Assembly (NCBI GenBank): GCA_018894105.1
Contig: CM032128.1
Location: 25,877,299-25,941,298 of the forward strand
DNA length: 64,000 nt
Origin: Jacaranda mimosifolia
Lineage: Eukaryota > Streptophyta > Magnoliopsida > Lamiales > Bignoniaceae
Direction: 5' to 3'
Shown here: positions 1-11,705 of the stretch, in pieces
Layout of the letters: each line of letters starts with the position of its first letter
How positions within the stretch are numbered: position 1 is the stretch's first letter
Position numbers and translations under genes: made by a program
Notes under the pieces: generated by a model
What the model saw: only the letters and a program-made list of their open reading frames with translations
Told to the model about the DNA's origin: nothing
Databases searched by the model: none

Positions 1-544
1 CTTATTTTCTTACTTTTCCTTTTTGAAATTTGCATAGTGGACCATGTTTGATTATGTTTTTTGTAATATTACAATGCATTCATGTATTCCCTGTTTTTTC
101 AAAGATAAATATTAGTAAAACTATTTCAAGATATGAGTGGAGGATTCTGGCAGATAAGACATTTTTCTGGAAAGAAAAGAATGGATGTCTAGGTTCTTTG
201 TTATTTTGCATTCATGCAATGTTTTTGTTGACTTAGAAAGGTGGATACATGTTTGTAAGTATTTGTTTGTCTTGCCAGTTACTGTGAGGTAGTTGAAACA
301 CTTAGACGTGTGCGAAGGAATATGTCATTGAATGTTTTGGAAGCATAAATATGCTTATTCACTAGACGGAATATTGTTCAAGGTGTTGGTGCCGTGCTGC
401 TTCAGTGGTTTCTTATTAGATACCTTTTAGTTTTCTGATCAGTAGGAGTGATCACTGGAGAGAGTTATTGTCATGGCAGTTCTATGTAATTTTTGCAAGT
501 CAAAACTCTTTCTTCTAAGCTTCTTCTAAGCTTCAAACATATGT

Positions 545-1550
545 ATGGTAGCTTTTTCTACTCAGCAAGCAAAATTGGAGGGACTTTCTTGCCGTACAGT
601 TTTGCGATATGCCCATCTTATGAAGTTTTTCACTAGTCTTCGCATCCAAATATTTTTGAATGATCATTTGCGCAAGTTTCAAATTCCAGAGCTTTTTACT
701 TGACTGCTGAAAAGAGGTTCTAAGCTTTTTCTTTGTGCAGGCTCTACAGAGCTAATAATGAAACAAGCAAAGGTATGAATGTTCCTATACATTTGTTGCA
801 TTTAGAGGTCGTTTGGTTTTGTTTTCTGGAGGCATTTTCATTTTTTGGTGAAAAGGAACAGTGAAAAATTAGTTATAAATGTGATTTTGAAAATGAAATA
901 TTGGTTGGATGTTTTGTTTAAAATGAAAATATGATTATGTAAGGTTGAAAATAAGTTGTATTTGGATATTGTTGTATTTTTGTATTAAAAATCGTGCAAA
1001 TGAGAGTGAGAGAAAATAAAGAGCGAAAATGGAGAGAGAGTGTAAGAGTGCATTTGGGAAAGTGTGCTGAGAATGAGAATATTTGTGAAAATAGGAGAAA
1101 AGTTGATAGTGTTTGAAAATAGGAGAAAAGGGTTTTTGAAAACAAAACCAAACGGGCACTTAGTGTTTGAGTGCACAAAAGTTAAGTGGATCTTGACATT
1201 TGGCTTGGCTTTGTTTGCTTTCAGACTGATCCTGATATTGGTAGTTTCAGGAGAAAATGAAATGGGGTTTTGAAAACAAAACCAAACGGGCACTTAGTGT
1301 TTGAATGCACAAAAGTTAAGTGGATCTTGACATTTGGCTTGGCTTTATCTGCTTTCAGACTGATCCTGATGTTGGTAGCATGCACTGCTGTGCCGAATTG
1401 GAAGAGTTATCCATGTCAGAGTTTTCTGATTATTTTGAGTCTCCTCCCTCTTCACCAATACGATGGGATTCCCCTCCGTCCTCTCCTTTTGCATGGGAGC
1501 TTGAGCCAATTGAATTAATGCTCAAGGAAGATTACCGTGATGATGTCTGA
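545..1550 (+). CDS. 3' exons of an unidentified plant gene
   Basis: The product is not recognised. Three segments look coding. The first is 566-703, after a pyrimidine tract and AG; it is open from an ATG at 545 and includes RTVLRYAHLM, but ends in TGA without a visible donor. The second is a 32 nt exon at 741-772 with clean AG and GT borders (STELIMKQAK). The third is the terminal exon 1359-1550, which keeps the frame and ends in TGA at 1548-1550. That last exon encodes 63 residues: acidic, with SPPSSP-like serine-proline clusters (ESPPSSPIRWDSPPSSP) that resemble proline-directed phosphorylation sites. A further coding-like stretch follows an AG at 277. The intron before the last exon holds a MITE and a duplicated acceptor. 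The gene starts left of the window. The first segment may instead be decayed, since it does not join cleanly to the second. Confidence 0.45.
805..1159. mobile_element. Tourist-like MITE in the last intron (family A)
   Basis: A 355 bp element with inverted ends: GAGGTCGTTTGGTTTTG at the left and the complement of CAAAACCAAACGGGCAC at the right. It is flanked by TTA on both sides (802-804 and 1160-1162), the target duplication of PIF/Harbinger-Tourist elements. It has no coding capacity. Its interior resembles the elements at 10939-11314 (inverted) and 40154-40525, sharing a GTAAGGTTGAAAAT-like core and a GTGCAAATG-like stretch. Confidence 0.8.
1133..1380 (+). repeat. 134 bp tandem duplication of MITE end plus splice acceptor
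   Basis: The right end of the MITE, the following intron tail, the pyrimidine tract with AG, and the first ~20 bases of the last exon occur twice, offset by 134 bp. The first copy starts at about 1133 and the second at about 1267. The copies differ by only a few substitutions. Both keep a usable acceptor, before 1225 and before 1359. Confidence 0.85.
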
Positions 1551-2825
1551 GATGATGTCAATCGTGTGATATGCACTTGGAACGTGAGGCAAAAGCAGCC
1601 AATGAACTTGATGGCACGTATGGACTTTCTAGCTTCTCTTCTACTTTTAGAACATTGCATTTGTATCAAGTTTCCATAAGCAGGAAGTGATAGTTTAATG
1701 TGCTAACATTGTATTTGTCTTCCAGAGGCTAACATGCTAATTCACATTCATATCAATGATTGTCAAACTTTCCTCCTCTTGAATTTTGTGTCCCAACTGT
1801 TGTTTCTTTCATCTTTCCTCCCTCTGTAATACTTGCATTGTTCTCAGAATTTAGATTTTAATCAATCAGACTGATAGAATCCTGGATTTGGACCCATGGG
1901 CCAATGCTAATTTTGTCGTTGTAGCAGTATACATTGTCATTCTTGCCATATTCATGCATGTTTAAGCTGTGAAATCTGATTTCTGTGTACTCTCCATTTA
2001 GGTGTGAATTCACCTGTTATGCTCTAGATGGAAAAGCTAGTCAGCAGTAAGATCATCTTAATCATTTGATGTTCTCCCTAGTTTATTGAGCAATTACCTT
2101 CATTGTAGTGTCTTGTCAACATAAGTTGTGCCCCAACTGAAAAGAAATTTATTGGCTTTTCATAATACACACAAAGTTGCTTGTCTCCATAGTCCGCTAC
2201 CATGAAACACAGTGGTTGCATCATCAAAAATTATATTCAGAAAATCCAACACCCCAAACTGTACAAGTGAAGATAACATGCCAATCTATATATACATTGG
2301 CTGCAATTAGCAACTTGTAGTAAAGGAACTACCTGATCTGACTTTGCAAGCTGCAATCCTATTTGCCATTTCAGAGTGTAGGAATTCTCACCGGTTGAGG
2401 ACATGCACAATTTAGCTATGGTGCTACAAGTTGAATGACATCTCAAGCAAGAAAAAGATTTCTAGCGAGAATCATGATAATCTTATCAAAAGCGTAAAAA
2501 CCATTAATCATATGAAGAATTTCCAAAGATTTTATTAGCCTGATGGAATCATTATTGTAGATCATATAAATAACAATTGCTTAAAGCCCCCTACCAAACC
2601 AATCACTATTCATACCAAGATGAAGAGAAAACAACATGAAAGCATGTTAGTTTCCATGATGCTCCATATGAGAGCAGTTTTGGACTCACAAAAGCAAAAA
2701 CATGAACTTAGGCAGAAATGGCCCAGAGAATTAATATAAACAACATCTATAGCAATGTGATTTAGCCCAACTACTTCTCAAACACAATGCAAGTTTTACT
2801 TTAGGGCGAACTAGAACAAAAGAGT
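1551..2825. other. 3' flank between converging genes
   Basis: This stretch lies between the stop codon of the + strand gene and the stop codon of the - strand ROMO1 gene. It probably holds both 3' untranslated regions. I see no conserved coding segment, RNA gene or repeat in it. Confidence 0.5.
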
Positions 2826-5800
2826 CTAATAAGATTTTCCACAGTGTATTAAGCTTCCAGCTCCCAGGAAAAGTCCAAAAACAGCAGCACTACCTAGCGT
2901 TGTCTGTCCAATATATCGTACTTTTAGGAGACCTGGAACCTGCATTTTCAGAAGGTAAAACTTTCATCTCAAAATCCAAACAAAACTAGAAAAAGACACT
3001 GTACTTCAGCATGTTTTTGCAGAACAATATAAATCTTTGCTTCAGTAAACACTTGGTTCAACTTTGAGGTACAAGAAAGGAATCATATTAAAAGATTGAG
3101 ATCTCATACCCTGCATCTTCACTAGCATCAACGATAGACAGTAATGGTAATGCTGAGACCAACTAGGAATGACCAAAATTATGATATGGTGACAATAAAA
3201 AAGCAATTATAAAAAATGTGAATGAAGTTCTTCATACGCTTTCTCAAGTATATAATTCAAATAAGAACATTGTTAAATTATCTCCACGATTCAGTTCAGA
3301 TATCATAAATACCAAGGGCAGTGTCTGGCATATTTCATTGGAAAGCTTTTCAACCTTGAAGCATGAGAAATCTGCAAAATTCAAGTCTTCCTAAAGCTTT
3401 TATATACTGAGGTGTTCAGCCTTTAATGTACAAAGCTTACAAAGAAACATAAACCTCTCAGAACCTAACAAAGAACCATAACTAACTCTCAGAAATTAAC
3501 CTTTGGGCCAACATGAAAGGTTATACTACCAGTTATTGAACAGAAGTTGAAGCTGTCTGCATGCTGCTTGGTTCTCCAGGTCATAGATATCAGTGGAAAA
3601 GGCTGTAACTCACTGTTCCCCAAATTTAGGGTCCATTTGGATATGTCTCCATTTTCATTTTCTCTCTCCAGCATTTTCAAAAGTTGAAAAGTTAAAATGC
3701 CACCACAAGCGCAAAATATCATATGATTGACGTTTTCAAAGAAGAAAATCTTCAAAGATTTCTACAGGACAAGTCCAACAAGAGACCAAGATGGCTAGAA
3801 TTACAAAATCCTAGACACTCAAGCCCAAGTAATAGAACCTTGTATTAACCTCTGTAAAGTCAACCCTGACCGAACAGCTGCAAAGAAGTATAGCCTAATC
3901 TGTGCGCTTATGGAGCACTTGAAACAAGTCAAATGAGCTTGAATCTATTGAACAATTTTAAGCTTCACAACAAAGGGCAGGAAAATTATGTGTGTAATTA
4001 TTAAGTCAGATTAAACTTATCTAATTACCACAAGCAGGAAAAGATGTAGGAATCACATCATTTAAGATTTCAATATGAAAATACTAATAAAGTTGGTCAA
4101 TTCTTCAGTTGTAGAACTCCTATAAGTACTGCCCTAAAATGTGAGATCTGTAATACTCCTCATATATATTGCACTTTGAGAACCCACAGCAAGTGGAACA
4201 ACCTATATCGAGTAGCAAATATCTAACGGTGCTTTGCCTGTATAAGTAGCATTAGGAAGTTCTTACAGAAACTTTGATCTACATGCAATTTCCTAAAGAA
4301 TCCTCTTAGACAGCTCTAGATGATCATAGACAAGTATTCCTAATTCTTTTTGAAGGTCCATATTTTGAAAGGCCAAAAATTGACAGAGTTATTGAGAAGT
4401 GTTCTTCAGAAGGAATACCAAAAGATCATTGAAAATTTTTATTCCATGGTATAGAAGCCCCGACAACTAAGATAAGCACACATGTGATGGTTACAGTGAG
4501 TATGGCACTCATCAATCATAATGCCATATAACAAGTCATACGAGCATGGCTCTTAGACATCACTTGCTGGGAAGATGCAGTGATATCACTTAGATACACC
4601 ATCTCTGAAATAGATATTTTAGTAACGAAACAATCTCAATGAGATCATGCAACTGCGTTTAACAAGGTTCAACAACACAAACTTGGAAAGCTAAGTAACA
4701 GGAAACACAAACTGTACATGTCAGCTAATAGATAAACCAAACAAGGAAGTCTGACAATCAATATCAGACATTTATGGAAAGTCTTCAAAGAGCAAAGCCA
4801 ATGTAAAACATTTTACAAAACCCTTAAAAGAGCACTATTCATACAACCGCACCCACACTGCTAAATCCATTATGAGAATTTCTACGAAAATCCTATTAAC
4901 CATGCAAACAACATTAGGATAGGAGTTAGAGTAAAACAAATTGATTTATTTCAAAAGTACAAAATACTGCATTATTCGCTATCATGTAAATATGCCATCA
5001 ACAATTATTCATAAATGGAACCAATAGAAGGGCAGAAACTAACATTCAGATGCATTACTCAGAAGGAATCAATGGTATTAAACCAAACCGGAATTTAAAG
5101 CTTTAGGAAGGCTGGTAGAATGCAGAAAATTTACCTTATATCTTATAGCCTCATAAGTTCCATAAACAGCACCTGCACATGATAGCATATTAAACAATTC
5201 GTGAGTACGAATACATAAACTAGCACAAAGAGCATTCAGTGGAACCATGACAAACAAACATTTAACGAAATCACACAAAATATTTCAATAAAAGATCTCG
5301 TCAACTAAACAGGGAAGAAGAAAATGGTATAGGGTTTTGTTTTGTTTTTTTTTTTTTTTTTTTTTGAGACTTTTTAAAATGTCCAATTAAAAGACAAACC
5401 GGCATACCTAATGTGGTATATCACATAAATAGTCACTTCCTTATGGGTACGAAAACATTCAAATAACACTCGTAACACAGATATCGCAAAATTGAAAATA
5501 AGTATGCCTCAGCCGGACATTGATGAGCAGTTGAATTTTGCGAAAATTTTCTTCCTTAACGAGAAACTTGACAATGCTACAGCAGAGGTACAGTCGTTCG
5601 AGCATGCTACGCAGCAAAGCTTTGCGCCCCTGCGCACTATCAGTTTCCAAGTTGCATATTGAACGATAAAAATAACACGGAAAATTAAGAGAAAATCGTT
5701 TCGTTGGGGTTTATGAGGGAAAGAAGAAAAGGGAAACACTTGCAGCTAGGGTTTAAGGAGAATTAGAATACGTTACCCACAGCGCCGCCTATAGCACCGC

Positions 5801-5849
5801 CCACGGCGAAGCCCGCCGTAACTCGTGCCAGACAGCTATCTCTCGCCAT
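2826..5849 (-). CDS. ROMO1: ROMO1/Mgr2-type mitochondrial inner-membrane protein
   Basis: Exons on the minus strand are 5849-5777, 5172-5135 (only 38 bp) and 2939-2826. Together they give 225 nt and 74 residues, and all borders are GT-AG and keep frame. The protein begins MARDSCLARVTAG, has a glycine-zipper helix (FAVGGAIGGAVGAVYG, about residues 14-29), a basic loop (YEAIRYKVPGLLKVRY) and a second glycine-rich helix (TLGSAAVFGLFLGAGSLIH), and ends HCGKSY. Two cysteines (6 and 70) flank the hairpin. This is the full length of the family. ROMO1 in animals affects reactive oxygen species and cristae, and yeast Mgr2 gates lateral release from the TIM23 translocase; a similar inner-membrane role in plants is inferred. 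The ATG at 5849 is the only start that gives the conserved N-terminus. FIS1 lies upstream on the same strand. Confidence 0.93.
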
Positions 5850-6020
5850 CTATTCCCTTCTCTCACTACTGTTTCTCTTTCAATATCTGCTGATCGGATG
5901 GTACTTGGTTTATTTTTCTCGCTCTTGAGCAAGAGTCGAGCCTTTGGTTGCAATTTACAAATAAGTACTCTTTTTTTTTTTTTTTTAATTTATTTATATT
6001 TAGGCTCAAAACTTTAGGCA
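5850..6020. other. Upstream region of ROMO1
   Basis: This holds the presumed 5' untranslated region and promoter of the minus-strand ROMO1 gene. It is short because a hAT-like element begins at 6032. I could not pick out a convincing TATA box. Confidence 0.4.
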
Positions 6021-6742
6021 TAGATGTGGATAAGGATGATCATTTATTCTCGATCTCTGGGTGCCCAATTCAATTCGCTTCGATTGGAATAGACAGAAAA
6101 TCGGCCCTGCAGTGGATCGAATTGAGTTCGGGTTTTAATACGTGTAAGTCGAATTGGGTTCGGATTTATAGTAAACCCACCCCAAAGTATTTATGTATAT
6201 ATATTTATATATATTTAGATTTAATTTAATTTTTTACAAATATATATATATATAATACATCCTTATCTATGTTAGCATTTTTTTCTTTCCCTCTCATTCC
6301 TCATAATTGTGACTTCCATGAGTAAATTCAAAATGCTTAAAAGTTTTCTATTTGTTTGTTTTACGTAAAATTTATATAATATTTGAGTTAAAACTATAAT
6401 ATTTCATTAATTGTACCCTAGAACAGATTCAGAATATTTAGAAAATGTTCAAAAGTTTTCTATTTGTTTGTTTTAGGTAAAATTTATATAATATTTGAGT
6501 TAGAATTATAATATTTCATTAATTGTATAGTGGATAGTATTTTAAAAAAATAAAAAATATTAATTATGTATGGTTAGAATCGAATAGGATTTGGGTTCTA
6601 CATTTACATTATGAGTAGAGTTTGAATTTTCACTCCCAAAACTCGCGGGGCGGGTAGGAGCAGGTAGGGACGGGATAAAATCTTTGCGGGGTGGGTTTGG
6701 GTTGAGTCAAAACCCGTCATTTTGCCATCCCTAGATGTGGAT
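6021..6742. mobile_element. hAT-like non-autonomous element
   Basis: A ~700 bp element (6032-6731) lies between two perfect 11 bp direct repeats, TAGATGTGGAT at 6021-6031 and 6732-6742. The right end read inward is AGGGATGGCAAAATGACGGG, the common start of plant hAT elements, and the left end AAGGATGATCATT is a diverged match. Near both ends are CCCACCCC- and GGGCGGGT-like blocks. hAT elements usually make 8 bp duplications, so part of the 11 bp match may be chance or element sequence. No transposase is encoded. Confidence 0.65.
6331..6528. repeat. Tandem duplication inside the hAT-like element
   Basis: A segment of about 86 bp containing AAGTTTTCTATTTGTTTGTT and ATATAATATTTGAGTT occurs twice, offset by 112 bp (6341 and 6453 for the same base). 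The copies differ at only a few positions. Confidence 0.85.
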
Positions 6743-8123
6743 TGGCTTATATTTTGGGTGAAACAGTTTTTGGTGCAAAGTGTATTAGTTATTCTTGTTT
6801 CTTAAACACATAGACACGCACATTAATATTAAAAATTTATTATGATCCGAATTTCAAACTTTCACATGTTAAAGTGTGACGACGATATCGATAAGTTATT
6901 TGATCACTTTGCTCAAAATGTATTAATTATAATGTCAAATTATTAGCAAACCTTTTTACAAACATCCATACCATTATATTTAATTGCGTGTTGGTTTCGT
7001 TTTTTAATTTTATTTTAAAATAACCATTTTGTTTATCATACCTAAAAGCCCATGTTGTATTTATCTAAAATTAAATTTAAAATTCTTCATAGTCATAAAT
7101 TTTTACCTCATAGATAAGTTCAAAATATACATAATTATAAATTTATCTCATTAGATAAGTCATAAACTTTTACCTCATCAAATAAATTCAAAATATTCAT
7201 AATTATAAATTGTCATCTCATTAAATAAGTCCAATATATTCATATAGTATATTTTATCTCATCAAATAAACTTTAAACTTAAAAGGTATTCATGAGCACC
7301 ATATTAATTACTCTACATAAAATTTTATCACATAATTAAGCTCATCCCAACACTAAGCAACCAATCTTGATTGCTTTATATGCAAATCTTGTCATCCTAC
7401 AATTGTTATTTTTCTCCTTTTACTCGCACATCATCATTCATCCGTGCTATTATAACTCTACATTTTCACTTTTTTATTTAATCATAAAATCTCTTACCCT
7501 AATTGACGTAATAATACAACAATATTTCTTTTGTCTTTCGAATTTAAAATTTAGTGCAACTCATCTTAACAATTCTAATTGGTAAATTATTCTATAAATA
7601 TGTTTTTAATAACTTTTTTTAACAAATTTTTATATTCTTTTTATTTGTTTTTTATTATAGTAGGATAGATATCCTTCTAATCTATTTAAATATTTTGTTT
7701 AGTATTATTACTTATTTCTTCAGTATTGATCTAAAATTCAAGTGTTTTTGAAGGTTAACTTAAGCTTCAACTCCTGTATTGTTTCAAATATTAGTATTTA
7801 TTATTTTGATTAATTACATTTTACATCATTTAAATATTATTGTACGCTAATATTACGAATTTGTGTCCGTTTTATTGAATTTTTATTTTCCTCCGTAATT
7901 TTTTCAGTTTCCCTATGTAAAAAGGAAAAGATACTTATATGTGCTTTATATTTAAATCATGTTGAAATAATGCACAAGGAAATACAATATATTGTCATAT
8001 ATAATATATTCATTCATATTTACAGGACATTCTAAATAAGAAAGACTTGGACAATATTTGGGGGACAAAGGATCCATAATCAAAACTCAGTGTGTTGATT
8101 TCATTATGTACATTGTTGTGTTA
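6743..8123. other. AT-rich intergenic DNA
   Basis: Apart from a short tandem repeat at about 7080-7270 this holds no gene I can support. The open frame at 7367-7585 is AT-rich and shows no conserved motif. The rightmost part includes the FIS1 3' untranslated region. Confidence 0.5.
7080..7270. repeat. Short AT-rich tandem repeat, unit about 50 bp
   Basis: About four diverged copies of a unit built from a CATAATTATAAATT-like part and an ATCTCATNAAATAAGT-like part follow one another. Similarity falls off toward both ends. Confidence 0.65.
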
Positions 8124-10604
8124 TCACTTCTTGCGAGCCGACAGTGCTGCTGCGATACCACCAGCAACAAGTCCAACAGCAGTTGCAGCAATACCAATAC
8201 CAATAACTCCATCTACATCAATTTAAAAAAGATGTAAACAAAATAATTCTTAGTAGAGCAGGTTATATAAAAACTTGGGATTATACAAGTGTTGTTCCAA
8301 GTTACCTTTTGTGATTTTATCTTCAATTGCTTTCTTAAGTGTCAGGGCTTGCCTCCAGTCAGGTGCAATCTGTAATATTCCAAGCAAATAAGACATAAAA
8401 ATTTACCAGACGTACTACAGTTTGAAATGAACATATGCATCCCACACAGAAACCAGAAGGTTTACTAAAACGTGAATGAATATGAGACTATAGACGTAAC
8501 CAGAAGGAAAACAAATACACACAAATCGTCAAATCCTGAAAATAAAGAATTGAGAAACATTTCCTCTTGACAAATAGAAAAGCATGATAATCTTTCAAGT
8601 CTGGTTATTTATAATAATTCAAACCTCCAAACAACGCTCAACAAGCTGCCTGCTCCTAGAGTAGTCCCCACTTCTGTAGTATCCAACAGCCAGAAGATAA
8701 AGCTTTTCTCTAACCTGCTGAGGGCTGTTAGACACAGCCAAAGAAGCTGCAAGCGACAAGATCGAAAACTCAGGAGAGTGAAACGTAATTTTACGCTAAC
8801 AGGAGGGCAAAGGTGAGCAAATTAAGAGAAGTCCATGAGATGCTAAATAACAGCAGACAACATAAATAGAAGGTATTGATAGGATTCAAGAGTATTTCCA
8901 CTGATATCTTGAGTACCAAAAGAAAAAGGCTTTCCTTGAAACACACAGACAACATGAGAGAAAGATAGAGAGAGGATTCTGTGACCAATATCACCTTCAA
9001 GCATAGCTATCCCACGTTGTACATCCTCTGCCCGTTTTGAGTGAACGAGGGCCCAAGACAAGCGCATGATGCATTCACTTTTTAGTTTATCAGAGGAACC
9101 TTTCTCAGCTTCCGCAACCTCACGCTCACAACCCTGTAGATGTGTGATGCTTAGAAATAGGCCAAACAAATGGTGGAAAAGGAATACATGTATGCCAACA
9201 CCATAAGATCCACATTGCAAGATAACACCAGTGCATACACGTGAAAACCTTCTGCATGCATGGGAGCAATCCTAGGCAGAAGCCAGAACCAGAAACACAA
9301 GCCATTACATTTTGGCCACTTCTTCCAATTAATGGATAGGAGCGGACATAATGAAAAGAAGTGGCAGTGGCATAAAATAAAACTTCAATTTCACAAAAAC
9401 CTACATCCTAAGTTGTGTAATTTATTTGAAAACAATGACCTAAGACTCAAGCAACACAAGCTAATCACAAGTCATGCACTTTAGCTGAATGTCCATTTTA
9501 TACTTCTATAAAGAACAGACTCCACCGTCATGTAGTGCAACAATGAGCAGAAAGGAAAAGGACAAAAAGAAGTTTTCGTAGTTGATGGTAGAAGCAGCCT
9601 TGTAATAAATAAGAAAGCTCTGTTTGACCAGGAAATTATTAAAATTTTACGTATACAACATTTTTTGGTAAATGTCGTTGCGATAATGAAGCACACCAAC
9701 AGGTCCCTATACAATTAAAACATTTCCATTGATGTAAGAAAATGGGAACAGATGAACAGAACTAAAGAAATATGTACCCTCAGCAGATATGCAAAAGGCC
9801 AGCAATAAAAATTTTCAGTGCAGTTATTCACCCACAAACTACTACTCAATCTCACCATCATAAAAAATTACATGACAAAGTATGAAGCATTGAACTTGGG
9901 CTTCCCCCTGTAGGCCACCAATTCATGCTAATATTGGCTTTTCTTCCTACCCATTATATGACGTTTAATAGCCAAAGGAGTATCCAAGAGAGTAGCCCAA
10001 ATAATCTAAAAATTTATGCCTGTTTGAGGAGAATCACGTTCACTTTGAAATACAATCCTTTTCTTTTTCTTTTCTTTTTTCCTTCCAGTGCTAAAATCCA
10101 GCCACAAACAGAGCAAATCGTAGGATTCACCAATTAAGAGCAGCTGAGTGCAACCAAAGAAGCGACTGAATTGTTCTAGGCACATAAAAAAGGAAGGTGG
10201 GACACAACACAACTAAATCATATAACCACACAGCATTTCTCATCTACCATACTAAATTAAAATCGAGCTTTCTTCATTTCATTTTATCATTTCCCCAATC
10301 GAACTCCCACAAATTTTGCCTCCAAACGCAGTTACCCAGCTATTGTGAAATCTTCAGTAAGATTTCCGTTTCCAAGGATTAGATTCAAAATAAGAATTTT
10401 GCTCCCAAAAATTTCCCCATAAACCCTACTAAAATCGCAACCATTCCCATAAACATTTGCTCTACGCAGACCGATAGCAAAATACATAACTAAAACTATA
10501 AGAACACTTACGGCAACGATGTCGGAATCGCACCAAGGAATCTGATCGCCACCGATGAAAAAACTGCCAACCGAATCGAAGAATTTCCCAATTTTCGCTT
10601 CCAT
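8124..10604 (-). CDS. FIS1: Mitochondrial/peroxisomal fission protein FIS1
   Basis: Exons on the minus strand are 10604-10512, 9133-8995, 8746-8625, 8369-8306 and 8212-8124, giving 507 nt and 168 residues; all introns are GT-AG. The product starts MEAKIGKFFDSVGSFF and carries CEREVAEAEKGSS, ECIMRLSWALVHS and DVQRGIAMLE, the helices of the FIS1 TPR-like bundle, then REKLYLLAVGYYRSGDYSRS in the second TPR. A glycine/alanine-rich membrane anchor (VIGIGIAATAVGLVAGGIAA) precedes a short basic tail ending ARKK, the signal for tail anchoring in mitochondrial and peroxisomal outer membranes. FIS1 helps recruit the dynamin division machinery. Length matches plant FIS1 (about 170 residues). Intron 1 is about 1.4 kb. 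The gene looks intact, and the plant FIS1A/FIS1B distinction cannot be settled here. Confidence 0.95.
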
Positions 10605-10938
10605 TTTCTTTTAAATCTAGTAGTATCGACTAGAAAATTGATATACTTTTAAGGAAAAATTATAAATATTTCCTCCTTTTATTTTCCGTTAAGAATTTCG
10701 TACTTTGCGTTTGATTACTGATTGGAAGTAACCTAGAAATCTGACCAGTTTTGGTGAATTTGGGGGTTGAGAAGGCATGTCAAATGGGTCCACGAAAATC
10801 CCGGAAAATGAGACCCGATTCCCCCTGGGAAAGTCCGTTTTGCCCCATCTACGCCGTAGGTCACGTCATCTCGTATATTTTTCCTGTATTTATTAGTTAT
10901 TAATAATATTTAAAAAAATTGTTTTAGCCTGATAATTA
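10605..10938. other. Upstream region of FIS1
   Basis: This is the presumed promoter and 5' leader of the minus-strand FIS1 gene. It is interrupted upstream by the MITE at 10939. I see no clear core promoter element. Confidence 0.4.
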
Positions 10939-11314
10939 ATGCCCGTTTAGTTTTGTTTTCAAGCACCCTTTTTATTTTCTACTGAAAATAAAAACATAAA
11001 ACTGTCAACTTCTCTCATATTTTTACAAATATTTTCATTTTCAAAATATTCTCCAAAACACACTATTACACTCTTTCTTCATTTTCACTTTTCATCATTT
11101 TTCAATTTCTTCTACTCACATTTGCATGATTTTTAGTACAAAATACTATATTTATCAAATACAATATATTTTCAACCCTACATAATCATTACATTTTAAA
11201 CAAAACCTCCAAACAATATTTCATTTTCAAATTCAAATATATAACTAATTTTTCACTATTTATTTTCATTAAAAAATGAAAATGCCTCCAACAAACAAAT
11301 CCAAACGGGGGCTC
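10939..11314. mobile_element. Tourist-like MITE (family A, inverted)
   Basis: A 376 bp element with ends ATGCCCGTTTAGTTTTG and the complement of CAAATCCAAACGGGGGCTC. It is flanked by TTA (10936-10938 and 11315-11317). Its inside matches the elements at 805 and 40154 in the opposite orientation (ATTTGCATGATTTTTAGTAC-like and CAACCCTACATAAT parts). It is non-coding and lies upstream of FIS1. Confidence 0.78.
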
Positions 11315-11705
11315 TTAGGGTTCAAACTTCAAAAAACCTGAAAGAAAAAGGTCTTGCAAGAGTTAGTATTTAAATTATTATAACTAAATTATTTACTAAA
11401 ACCAAACTAAAAGCTTATTATTTTGAATTTTTAATTTAATCTAAATTTTGATTTGATATGATTCAAACTCATCAAAATCATAATGCAGGCAAAAAACATA
11501 ATTTAACTTTTAAAATAATTGTACATTTCCAAGTTAGTAAAAATGGTAACGTGAAAAATATCGGGATAATCTTAGCATTTAATCTTATATGTTAAATTAC
11601 ATGAATTTATAATATTAATATATCCCCATTCTTAAATTTAGTATTATAACAATAATACTCCTTTTACTATCTAGAATTATAACATTAACACTCCTAGCAT
11701 ACCCA

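Noticed and set aside
918..1293. Overlapping minus-strand open frames of 74-102 residues
   Set aside because: They lie inside the MITE and its duplicated end; the protein is a low-complexity product of AT-rich repeat DNA.
5948..6229. A 93-residue plus-strand frame
   Set aside because: It crosses the left end of the hAT-like element and has no conserved motif.
8843..9220. A 125-residue minus-strand frame
   Set aside because: It is FIS1 exon 2 read through into both introns, not a separate gene.
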